A stretch of 64,000 bases of DNA from Aurantiochytrium sp. KH105 (lineage: Eukaryota; Sar; Bigyra; Thraustochytrida; Thraustochytriidae): positions 62,001 through 126,000 of the forward strand of contig BGKB01000095.1 of NCBI GenBank assembly GCA_003116975.1, read 5' to 3'. Shown piece by piece: positions 47,753-56,808 of this stretch (positions are counted from its first letter, which is position 1; every line of letters begins with the position of its first letter). Below the pieces are notes generated by a model that did not search any database, was not told where the DNA came from, and saw nothing but the letters and a program-made list of their open reading frames with translations. The position numbers and the translations under genes are program-made.

Positions 47753-50593
47753 TCAGGAGCGATGACGACCGATCGATTCGACGGGTCTGGGGAGTAGACA
47801 TACGAAGGGGAGGCGAAACTCGGCCACGAGCGAGGTCGCCAATGTATGGACCGCCGCCTCGTCGGCGCCCGTGAGGACAATGAGGTGCTTGGAAGGCTCA
47901 TTTCCACGCACGGAGTCCTCGAGCGCGGCGGAGATGCGCTGCGCGTCCTTGCTTGCAGAACGCTCGCCGCAGCGCAAGTCCGCAAGATGGAAAAGACCAT
48001 CATCCGTGGCACTTTCTGCGTCGCCGGACTGACGCGACGTTGCAGAGGACACCACCTCGACGAGGAGGGCACGACCCCGAACCTCGTGAAGCGCGTCTTG
48101 GCCACACAGACGTGGCGAAGTGCCGGAAGGGAGATCGAGATCACCTTGCAAAGCTGTGAGATCAGGCGTGAGGCGGTCTGCGGCGCGCGCAAGCTTGAGG
48201 CACCGATGAACAAGGCGATCAAGCGAGACAGGAAGGCGCGTGAGAAATCCGACAGCGTCGCCAAAATCATGATATGAGAGCAAAACGTCTCGGAGCTCCA
48301 CAAGTACGGCCACACTCAGCAGCACAAGACCCCGCCCTGGTGCACGCGCAAGACAAAAGTCCCACATGCGCCAAATGGCGCCCACGGGGAGTACGTGCGC
48401 AAACATTGTCAGAACCCAAGGAAGGGCAAAGTGTTCAGACTCAACGCCAAGGGATCGAAGATGCGCCGCAAGCTGAGGATCGTGAAACGCGAGCATCTGC
48501 TCCACTGCAGAAAGTCTGCTGTGAATCCGACGCGTATTACGTGCCTTCGAGCGCAAAAACAAGCCTGGCAAGTGGTGCGCAACGAGCCGGTCAAAGGCCG
48601 CGAAAGAGACAGCCTCGTCTCCTGGGTAAAGAGCGCAGATCGCTGCCGCTATCGAGTCCATTCCCTGCCAGTACGCTCCTTGCGGATGACTCACGATCCA
48701 GGCTTTGAGCACTCTGCGCACTTGTTCACGAAGCTCACCCGATCGAAGGACGGGATGATACTGATGGCAACGAGGAACATCTTGCTGCAGCTGGTTGTCG
48801 ACCTCGTGAGCCTGATGTAGCAACGGCTGCAGCATGCTGTACTCCAACTCTGCGCTTGAGACAATCCGGAGAGGAGCGCCCGATATCGCGTCAAGATGGC
48901 CTCCCGGCGGTGCAGGTGCAAGCGGGACGCCCAGCAGTCCAAGCCACGTCAGAGCGCGCACAGAAGCGGAAATGCCAACGCCACTCTGATGAGCGATTCC
49001 TCGTGTTGGCGCTATTTCAGCCTTGCTCATTTTATCCACAAGTTTTTGCAGCTCTACGCGAAGTTGGGCGTGATCTCGTCGCAAACTTAGCATGAGCATA
49101 ACTTGCTGCAACTTGATAATGTTTCGAACTTGCTCGGCAAGAGTCGGACCCTCTTGATCGCTCGGCACAAGACGCTTTTGGTGCTTGTCATGGTCTGCAC
49201 GATTCCCCACCTCCTCGAAGTTGGGCTGAGTGGCGTGATCAAGCTCATGACTTTCTTGATCCGGTACTGACGACGACGACGACGACGACGAAGGTGACGA
49301 CGACGATGACGATGTTGATGATGCGGCCGCCGCTGATGCTTGAATCTCCATACAGTTTCTCATTTCTTCAGCGAGATTTACAGAGATTGAAACGACGCAT
49401 CCCGGGAGTTTGCGGCGCTGCAGCTTTTCGAAGGCAGAGAAATGTGCTCCGGCCCCTCGAAGTTGAAAATACTGCTTCATCTGATTTGCGCTGCGCGTCA
49501 TTTTTGCAGGTTGCGCCGCAAGGGCTTCGCTCCAAAGATCAAATTGCGCTGGTTCATCGAGTGAGCAGCCAGAAAGAAAAGGGTGCGAGCGCAGCTTGGC
49601 GGCGGTGTCGCGATTTCGCGGTCGCAAATACAGACACCGACAGAGAAAGTCTACAAAGTCAGTGTCAAGAGGCAGCTGATCCGTTGGCAGAACATCATCC
49701 ACGTATGATGCGACGTGAGATCCAGGATCTGCTGCTTTGAGCACCAGTTTAGTCAATCGCGCGATCGCCTCGGCTTCTGTCTCCGCCACGTGATCAAGCT
49801 CGCGGAAAAGGCTCACGAGGATCATGCCGAGGGCCCAAATGTCAGCCCACGGTGCAAAGAGCGCCGCAGGATCTTGGTACGAGCCAGGACGTACCATTTT
49901 CACAATTTCTGGAGCGGCGAAGACCAGCCAATTGGAGTCGCGACTCAACATGCGGCCTGCGAGCCAGGGCAGTGCATAAGCACTAAGACGAGTCCTCTTG
50001 ACGCGACCGTCTCGAAGATCCACCGCTATATCCTGAGCATGCAAAAGATTGTGACTTATGCCGCGTTCATGCAAGAAGGCAAGCGCCGCGACAAGGTGTG
50101 CTGAGATCGTGCGCAGACTTTCCATGACACGCGGGTGAGACAGACGAGTAGCTCCCTTCTCTACTTGTTCAGGACTTTCCAACGATTTACACTCCAGAAC
50201 TTGCGCGAAACCTGCATGAAGCAGAGTCTCTCCAGATTCTTGCACTGCAAAAGCGACCCCTTGCTCTTGGAACGCATCTAGATCCGTCTGCGATTCGAAT
50301 GCACGGCCAAGATATGGCGCCAAGGTCGGGCATGATCTCGCTTCCCGCGCGAGCCATCCAAGGCGTGCGCAGAAGCCTCCGAAGCGACTATCGCGTTTGC
50401 GGCGTCGGGCCACCTCGTCTTTTGCCCTTTGCCCGTGCACGGGGAGGCCATCGTTATCTTTGTCGTTGTCGTTCTCGTTGTCGGCGGCGAGGTCGAGGTC
50501 GAGGTCGAGGTCGAGGTCTTCAACAGGAAATGACTCGGCAAGATCCTGCGCCCCCGAGACGTCCAAGAGCGGGACTTGCAACAGCTGTGGCAT
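47753..50593 (-). CDS. TBCK: TBC domain-containing protein kinase-like (TBCK)
   Basis: 946 aa from ATG 50593 (MPQLLQVPLLDVSG); a GTG lies 19 codons upstream. Human TBCK is 893 aa with the same order. Kinase-like domain about 80-370: the catalytic loop reads SHNLLHAQDIAVD instead of HRDxKxxN and no DFG follows, so it is a pseudokinase; FAAPEIV and ADIWALGMILVSLF remain. TBC domain about 580-800: the dual-finger residues are kept, Arg in QLQQDVPRCHQYHP and Gln in GAYWQGMDSIAAAI, so Rab-GAP activity is plausible; FALPWVLTMFAHVLPVGAIWRMWD is typical. The last 110 residues resemble a degenerate rhodanese module (KHLIVLTGADEAAVHTLATS). TBCK acts in mTOR signalling and endosomal mRNA-ribosome transport in other eukaryotes. 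Confidence 0.9.
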   Translation of the reverse strand: MPQLLQVPLLDVSGAQDLAESFPVEDLDLDLDLDLAADNENDNDKDNDGLPVHGQRAKDEVARRRKRDSRFGGFCARLGWLAREARSCPTLAPYLGRAFESQTDLDAFQEQGVAFAVQESGETLLHAGFAQVLECKSLESPEQVEKGATRLSHPRVMESLRTISAHLVAALAFLHERGISHNLLHAQDIAVDLRDGRVKRTRLSAYALPWLAGRMLSRDSNWLVFAAPEIVKMVRPGSYQDPAALFAPWADIWALGMILVSLFRELDHVAETEAEAIARLTKLVLKAADPGSHVASYVDDVLPTDQLPLDTDFVDFLCRCLYLRPRNRDTAAKLRSHPFLSGCSLDEPAQFDLWSEALAAQPAKMTRSANQMKQYFQLRGAGAHFSAFEKLQRRKLPGCVVSISVNLAEEMRNCMEIQASAAAASSTSSSSSSPSSSSSSSSVPDQESHELDHATQPNFEEVGNRADHDKHQKRLVPSDQEGPTLAEQVRNIIKLQQVMLMLSLRRDHAQLRVELQKLVDKMSKAEIAPTRGIAHQSGVGISASVRALTWLGLLGVPLAPAPPGGHLDAISGAPLRIVSSAELEYSMLQPLLHQAHEVDNQLQQDVPRCHQYHPVLRSGELREQVRRVLKAWIVSHPQGAYWQGMDSIAAAICALYPGDEAVSFAAFDRLVAHHLPGLFLRSKARNTRRIHSRLSAVEQMLAFHDPQLAAHLRSLGVESEHFALPWVLTMFAHVLPVGAIWRMWDFCLARAPGRGLVLLSVAVLVELRDVLLSYHDFGDAVGFLTRLPVSLDRLVHRCLKLARAADRLTPDLTALQGDLDLPSGTSPRLCGQDALHEVRGRALLVEVVSSATSRQSGDAESATDDGLFHLADLRCGERSASKDAQRISAALEDSVRGNEPSKHLIVLTGADEAAVHTLATSLVAEFRLPFVCLLPRPVESIGRHRS

Positions 50594-50712
50594 TTGTCGT
50601 GTCGACGAGGCGCGCTGTTCGGACGTGGGCGACGTCCTTTCCCCCCTCACCCTCTCGCTCGCCCGTGCAGAGATACAAGCTAGCTATCTTTTTGAGGGAT
50701 CGCCTCCGCAAG
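50594..50712. promoter_or_regulatory. Compact divergent promoter, TBCK and short plus-strand gene
   Basis: Only 119 bp separate the TBCK ATG (-) from ATG 50713 (+). Both cores and 5' UTRs must overlap here. Confidence 0.4.
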
Positions 50713-50984
50713 ATGGATGTGCGAGAAGCAAGAAGACATTTTTACTTGGCTCAAGTGGAGCGAGCGCGCAAGGCTCAAGCCGCAACGAAAAGCTGAGCGA
50801 GAGCGAAGACCCGAGTGAGCCTTCTTCCCCTCGCATCAAGCATTCGTCCGGAGTCATGGAAATGTGCGATCAAACGACGGCAATGAGCGTGGCAGCCACG
50901 CCATCATGGAGAGTCAAGCACCACAACAAGAAAAACATCAATGTCAACAACAGCACTGGGCACTCGCGCCGAGAACTCATCTAG
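50713..50984 (+). pseudogene. Short hypothetical gene with a one-base frame break
   Basis: From ATG 50713 a 27-codon frame (MDVREARRHFYLAQVERARK...) stops at TGA just after an AAAA run at 50788-50791. A second, codon-biased frame begins at exactly that point (KLSESEDPSEPSSPRIKH) and continues to TAG at 50984, with AATAAA at about 51015. One extra base in the A-run would give a continuous protein of about 90 aa. The break may be an assembly error in a homopolymer, a real frameshift, or slippage. No family recognised; the first part is helical and basic, the second Ser-rich. Confidence 0.4.
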
Positions 50985-51181
50985 TATACACCTACCAATA
51001 CCTGCCAGGCTGCTAAATAAAATAGCAAGGATGGAAGAGGAAGGAGCACAGGTGACGGTGGCCAAGTTGCGCGCGCAGGCCTCATGAATGGTCACCAGCG
51101 AGCTCCGCTTTTCCCCAACCACCACCAACCTTGTCCGCCAAGAAAACCAGGAATCGGGCTCTTGACATCGCCACGCCGGCC

Positions 51182-51242
51182 ACCGCTTGCTTGCCTGCTT
51201 GCTTGCCTGCTTGCTTGCCTGCCTGCTTGCTTGCTTGCTTGT
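51182..51242. repeat. (GCTT/GCCT)n tetranucleotide repeat
   Basis: GCTTGCCT-type tetramer array of about 60 bp. Confidence 0.85.
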
Positions 51243-51416
51243 ATTTGCTACACCATCGATCATGACGCGAGATGGGTCGGGTTGGTGCCCTACTCGGCCC
51301 ACCCAACCACCACCTCGGCAGGCCACCACACACGCTGCCGCGCTTCGGTGGCTGGCATAGGAGGTGCCTAGCACCTCCTAGGCGCTGGGCGCCCTCCAAG
51401 AGCGCTTGTTTAGGCC

Positions 51417-51532
51417 GAATGAATGAATGAAGGAGAATGAATGAATGGGAATGAGTGAATGAATGAATCAAGAAACGAATGAATGAATGAATGAATGAAC
51501 GAATGAATGAATAAATGAATGAATAGACGAAG
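51417..51532. repeat. (GAAT)n tetranucleotide repeat
   Basis: GAATGAAT units interrupted by short variants (GGGAATGAG, CAAGAAAC) over about 115 bp. Confidence 0.9.
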
Positions 51533-51610
51533 GAGAGCGCTCGAGCTCGCTGCGCACTCTCTCGTCACTCGCGCGCTGTCCCTCGGCGGAGACGCCGCGT
51601 CGCCTCGCGC

Positions 51611-51649
51611 CTCGTCTCGTCTCGTCTCGTCTCGTCTCGTCTCGTCTCG
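51611..51649. repeat. (CTCGT)8 pentanucleotide repeat
   Basis: Eight perfect CTCGT units in a GC-rich stretch. Confidence 0.95.
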
Positions 51650-52463
51650 AGGTCTTCTCGGCCGCCCGAGCCTGCCGGCCTGGCTGCGCGCGGAGAGCGC
51701 GGGAGAGAGGGAGGGAGGGAGGGAGGGGCGAGAGGGGAGGAGGAAGGAGGGCGGGGGGGGCTGCCTCTCTGGTGTCTCTCTGTGAAAAGCAGCAGAGCCA
51801 TCCATCCCGGGGCGCGGGGTCGCAAGTGGGGAAAGGGCGGAAAGCCGACTTGCGCGCGCCGCGCTTACAGTGCGGAACGGCGGCGAAAGGCCACTTGCGC
51901 GGCGCGGCGTTGGCAGCCAAGCATTTTCAAACTCGAATCGACCCGCCGCGGATCGACCTTGGACGGTCGCCACCGCACGCGACGCGAGGTGACGTGAGGC
52001 GACGCGAGGCGCAGGACCCGCGCCGCGCGCCGCCGACCCGCTCTTCGATCCCTGCGCCGTCCCCTCCCGTCGCGTCTCCCGCGCTCCGTGCGGGCGCAGA
52101 CCAGCAGGCAAGGCCGCTCGCGAGCGCTACCGTCAAAAGAGGCCGTCTTTACCGACGCTCGGCCACTCGCTCGCTGCCCAACGTGCTCGCGTGCTTGATT
52201 GCACACGAGTGAAGCATCGAGCGCGACAGACCCAGACTCACGCGCCGAGAAACTTTGGTTCGCGTGACTCGCAAACCATTCAACCAAGCAGCCAGCCAAC
52301 CAACCAACCAACGAAAACCAAGCAGCCAGACCAAGCCAGCTAAATTAAGCTAGCAAAGCCCGAGACAAAGCTTTTGCTCGCTTGCTCTGCTCGTTGCTCG
52401 TGTCTCGCTTGATTCCTTGCGCGCTCGTGGAGAGCGGGCAAGACGGGCCGGAAAGGCCTGAGC

Positions 52464-55400
52464 ATGGTAAGCTCCGCACCTGCTTTTCTGGACGCGGCAA
52501 TTAGCGGCACAAAGAAGGGCGAGATGATGCAGGACCATCAACAGCAAGAACCAGAGGTCGCCCCACCCACCGAGGGATCTCAAGACCGCCCCGTCTCCCC
52601 TTCGGGCAGCGGGAGCGCCGGCTATTCCTCGGACAGCAGTGCTGACCCCGTGGATGTGTCCAAGTTGGATCCGGCGACGCTCAAGGCGCGTATCAAGGCG
52701 CAAGTGGAATATTACTTTAGTCAGCAGAACCTTAACCAGGATGCCTACATGCTCTCGCAGATGGACAGCGAGGGGTACATTCCGGTTTCTGTCATTGCCT
52801 CGTTTCGCAAGGTGCGCAAGCTGACTGAGAGCGAGGATGCTATTGTGCAAGCCATCTCTGATAGCTCTGTGTGCGAGCTTAGCGAGGATGGAACCAAAAT
52901 TAAGACTCTGTGGAAACGTCCGGCCCGGACCACCATCATTCTCAGGGAAGTGTCCGAGGAAGCAAAGGAAGAGGATATCCACTCTCTCTTTAGTGACACC
53001 CAGTTCTCTGTCGTCTCTGTACGTAGCGAGGTCGGCAACTCATGGTTCGTCACAATGGAGACTGAAGACGAGGCCAAGGACGCCATCATTCACCTTATCG
53101 GCAAGTCCTTGCACGGCCAGGCCGTCAAGGCACGGCTCAAGTCGGAGGCGATTCGCCCATTACCAAATGTTGTCCAGCATGGCGCATATGGCGCGGTCCC
53201 CCCGGGGGCTTACGCACCATACGCATATCAGTATGGCAACATGATGAATTATCCTCAAGGCTGGGGATACCAGGTACGTGTCAGTCAATTCAACGCGCAT
53301 GGACTTTCGCATTGCGTGTCTGTCCACGGAAAAGGTTTATCGGGGAGATATGGGAGGTGGAGTTTGTGTGTGGGCGGGTTAGTAAGGGTGTCTTGGTTGG
53401 CATTGACGCCGTGGTCGCTTGATAGTGGTCAATTCCCTATGATTCTCATATGTGAACAATCTCCGACTCGCTGTGACGAATAAAACTTTCGTTCTAATGA
53501 GGGATCCACGTGTATTGGCGGGGGGCGAGGTAGGAGGTGTGTCTTGGTTGGTTGGCATTGACGCCGAGGTCGCTTGATTGTGGACGATTCCCTATGATTC
53601 TCATATGTGAACAATCTCCGACTCGCTGTGACGAATAAAACTTTCGTTCTAATGAGGGATCCACAATCATGTTTCCACCAAGACACAATTAGCCATACTT
53701 GTTGCCGGCTAATCATAGTGCAAGAGGGAGGAAGAGAGAGGGTGAGAGGGATGTTGTTCGTGTTCAAGAAAACGAAATGATCTGTTCACTAACGAAACGT
53801 TACTGATGGCTATCACGCCAAAAAATAAAAAAACTTCAACCCTACAGGTGGATCCATCGCAGGCACAGCAGATGGGAAGCGGAAACGCGAATGCGGGCTC
53901 TACAAACCGATCAAACCGTTCTATGTCTGCAAAGTTCTCCAACTCAAGTGGACAGCGACAGGGCCGCGGCGTCGGAAACGATCGCCGACGTGCGTCTGCG
54001 AGTGGAGCAAGCAACTCGACCGGGTCTGGTTCCCAGTTCGGGAACGAGGGCCAGACCTACCCGTACGCATCGGGTCCCGGGTCGCGCGGAGGGTCGCGCC
54101 GTCCTGGGGCTGCTGGCGCCGGACAGAATCGCAAGAAGTCTACCAAGGGACCAAGCAACACACAGCAAGGTCCTGGCTCCAAACGTCAGGCTGCAGCTCC
54201 GGCCAAGCCTCCCGTGTTTAAGCCGCAGGATTTTCCTTCGCTTTCTGGCAAGGCCGCGTCTTTGGACGACACCAAGAAAGCTGAAAAAGAGGCTGATGTC
54301 AAGAGCAGCGTCTCGGATGCTGCCATCGCCGTTTCGCAAGACACCGAGAAAGAGCAGGTACGTGCATTTTTCACAAAGAGAGGGAGGGCGAGCGAAGAGG
54401 GGAAGAGAGAGAGGGGGGTGAGATGTCTTTTTCGTCTTTACTTTTTTTTTTGCAATGGCGGCCGTTTGCCTCGATCGATCCCAGGTGACGATGCGAAATA
54501 CTCGCGCTTTTCCTGATTCGATGTGAAGTCACAGTATTTACTTTCACAGTTTGACCGATGGGATCGATTTGTCTCGGCACGCTCAGCAATAAAGAGAAGA
54601 AGGGGTTGTTTTGGGGAGGTGGTCATGCTTGGTTTGATGAGGCGATTTCTGAAGTGACTGAATTTGGACTGACATTTTCCCGCATCATGCATATTTGGGT
54701 GATCTTCTTTCTTTACAGGGATCCGAGACGACATCTTCCAACAAGAGCAGCTGGGCTGCAGCCGTTGCCAAGGCGCCACCAGCGCAACCTGTCCAGACGT
54801 CCAAGAAGGAGGCCAGCACTCCTTCCTCAGAAAAGGAGTCGTCTGCTGGTGCCGCAAGCCAGGCGTCACAACAAGCCCCGCAGCCCGAGGCGTCTTCCCG
54901 CTCGGACGAATCATCCGCTCGCGTTGCCTTAAACGCTGAACAAGCCGAGCAAAATGCGGAGCCCAAGGTGGAGCCTGCGGCGCAAACTATCGCCCCTGCC
55001 GCGGACTCGAATTTGCGAAATGGTGTCGACAAGCCTGCAGCGGAGCGACCCAAGCGTGGCTGGGAGAAGCCAGGCGTGACGACCGTCAAGGCCAAAGTTT
55101 CTGACGTCAAAGACATTGTCACTGACGTAATTGACCAGGTTGATGCCACTGTCAAGCAGAACGCCGCCTCTAAGGCGGACGAGGGTGCTGGCCAGCAGCA
55201 AAAAGCGGCTCAGGCTGAGCCCGCGTTGGCCAACGGCAGCGGTGCGGCCAAGGCGGACACGAGCTCGAACGCAAGTGTCGCTGACGAGACCAAGTCGCAG
55301 TCCTCCTCGGCCGGGGCCTCGTCAGGCGGCTGGGGACAGAAAAAGTCTTTTGCTGATATTATCAAGTCCAAGCCGGCTTCGCAGCCTGCTGCGCCTGCCC

Positions 55401-55519
55401 CCTCTGCTTCCAGCTCGAGCTCTGCCCCGCATGCAACCAAGTCTGGCGCTTTTGGTAGTGCCGGCAACCTCTCTACGCAGGGGAGCAAGGCGGAGAGCGC
55501 GAGCTGGCGATCGAAATGA
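52464..55519 (+). CDS. LARP4: La-related protein, LARP4-type (La motif plus RRM)
   Basis: Three exons: 52464-53273, 53848-54357 and 54719-55519, giving 706 aa. Introns of 574 and 361 bp have GTACGT donors and CTACAG and TTACAG acceptors, both phase 0. The La motif (about 70-150) contains IKAQVEYYFSQQNLNQDAYM and MDSEGYIPVSVIASFRKVRK; the RRM (about 155-230) contains RTTIILREVSEEAKEEDI, NSWFVTMETEDEAKDAI and GQAVKARLKSE. The La-to-RRM spacing and the TIILRE segment match LARP4 rather than LARP1 or LARP6. A Tyr/Pro/Gly-rich segment with YAPYAYQYGNMMNYPQG follows, then Gly/Arg/Ser-rich disordered sequence with FKPQDFPSLSGKAASL, a PAM2-like short motif region, and PxxFxDIIKSK near the C-terminus. 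Such proteins bind poly(A) and stabilise mRNAs in the cytoplasm. Confidence 0.88.
53274..53847 (+). other. LARP4-like intron 1
   Basis: 574 bp, GTACGT donor, CTACAG acceptor; contains the imperfect direct duplication at 53388-53664. Confidence 0.85.
53388..53664. repeat. Direct duplication inside LARP4-like intron 1
   Basis: Copy 1 is 53388-53509 and copy 2 is 53539-53664, starting GTGTCTTGGTTGG. The final 78 bp (ATTCCCTATGATTCTCATAT... to GGGATCCAC) are identical. Copy 2 has a 4-bp GGTT insertion near its start; the G-rich spacer suggests a repeat unit of about 151-155 bp. Confidence 0.95.
54358..54718 (+). other. LARP4-like intron 2
   Basis: 361 bp, GTACGT donor, TTTCTTTACAG acceptor. Joins KEQ to GSETTSSNKSSWAAAVAKA without a frame change. 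Confidence 0.85.
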
Positions 55520-55843
55520 GTACCCAATTTTGTCCGAGCCCCTCTTCCTTTCGGCTCAACAACTTTAAGGGCGTGCTGCTGTCACGCGATGTATGCAGAC
55601 AAGCTGACAGTCGACAGGCAAGCAAGCAAGTAAGCATGAGTGAATGAATGAGCGCGTCTGCGCGCGAATGAGCAGATAGGATCTTTTATGAAAAGCCCGG
55701 GCATCAGTCTTTGTTGAACAGCAGCAATTATTACTATTTGCCACGCCATATGAATATCTCAAGCATGGTGCCTTCACGCGAGATATGACTCTCTTTCTAT
55801 ACATAGACGGGGTGGTAATTAGCAAGCACATCCTTCCGTCCAT
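55520..55843. other. Short convergent intergenic region
   Basis: 3' flanks of the LARP4-like and HIT genes, with GAAT/AAGC tetramers near 55620-55650. No gene. Confidence 0.55.
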
Positions 55844-56521
55844 TTATATGCGCGAGCGGAGTTCCTTGAGCACAGCGCTACCGTCGGCAAAAAAGAAAGG
55901 GATCCCAAATTTGACCCTGCCACGAAAGCTTGACTTGCCTGCGAGACAGTGCATGTGTAGATGTTCAATCGAGTTGTATGGCGGAATGTGAAAGCCGAAG
56001 CGCCAGCTCGACTCGTCTCCCGGGGCGCCGACAGCACGCAGCGCTTCGCGACCCGCATCGAGCATTTCCTCCATTAATTCAGCGTCATGCTTCGTGTATT
56101 CAAGCGACTTGACGTTTGCGATGGGCGTTCGTGGGAGCACGAGAAGGTGGTGTTCAACCGCAGGAAACTTGTCTTGGATAACCACCAGCTTATCGGTTTG
56201 AAGTACCACGCGCTCTTGGCCCTCGCTCCATTCTGCGACGGGTGTCTCCACCAGACGTCGGAAAAGGCAGTCTGGCGAGCTCTCCCGCTTCTCATCGGCC
56301 CTGAAGAGCGCAGACCGCTCTGTTGTCGCGGCGCCGCCGAAGAGCGCCTCATACGGGGGCGGTCGGAATATCCTACACGTGGCCAGTGCCAAGAAGAGCG
56401 TGCGCCAGCGATCGCGCTCGCGCGTCTCTTCTGACCGCGTGCCGCTGCTCGATGCCCCTGCCATCCTTTCGTCGTGTGCACGCGACAGCGGAGCGTTTGT
56501 TGTTGCGAGTCCGCTCACCAT
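55844..56521 (-). CDS. HIT-domain protein, HINT3-like
   Basis: 225 aa from ATG 56521. The frame is open a further 49 codons upstream but only from TTG; the next ATG (residue 20, MAGASSSG) is also possible. The HIT domain is about 82-210: CLFRRLVETP, LVVIQDKFPAVEHHLLVLPR, then FGFHIPPYNSIEHLHMHCLA with the histidine triad H187, H189 and H191 (HxHxH). HINT3 and aprataxin-like proteins share the FHxPPxxSxxHLHxH form, unlike HINT1 (HVHLH). HINT3 enzymes hydrolyse acyl-adenylates and nucleoside phosphoramidates. The first 75 residues are unrelated linker sequence. No signal peptide in this reading; cytosol or nucleus likely. Confidence 0.85.
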   Translation of the reverse strand: MVSGLATTNAPLSRAHDERMAGASSSGTRSEETRERDRWRTLFLALATCRIFRPPPYEALFGGAATTERSALFRADEKRESSPDCLFRRLVETPVAEWSEGQERVVLQTDKLVVIQDKFPAVEHHLLVLPRTPIANVKSLEYTKHDAELMEEMLDAGREALRAVGAPGDESSWRFGFHIPPYNSIEHLHMHCLAGKSSFRGRVKFGIPFFFADGSAVLKELRSRI

Positions 56522-56808
56522 TGACCGCGATGCCAAAAACGAGCGACCGATAAAATTAGAAAAGATTATAGCAGTGAGTAAGGCAAAGGCAAGGCAAGCT
56601 GCGAAGACATCTTGGCTATACACACAAACACGAGAAGCTGAGCCTAATTTCAACAAACAAACGAACAAACGAACGAACGAACGAGCGCAGGAACGATCTA
56701 ACTGTGAGAAAGAATGAAGCGATACTGCGACAAGCAGAAGCGATCATTTCCCTATCCTCATGTGGAAAACCCTTTCTCTTCTTTTGACTGGTGTGAGAAA
56801 GGATGCTT

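Larger units (their letters stand above)
50985..52463. other. Repeat-rich 5' flank of the LARP4-like gene
   Basis: Holds several simple-repeat arrays annotated separately, then GC-rich promoter-like DNA (51850-52100), and AACC/AGCC tetramers (52270-52340). Open frames follow the repeats and are not genes. Confidence 0.5.

Noticed and set aside
46624-47874. 416-codon plus-strand frame
   Set aside because: Runs through GCTCCT and GTCT repeats, producing Cys/Ser and Val/Cys/Leu/Ser repeats; it overlaps two real minus-strand genes.
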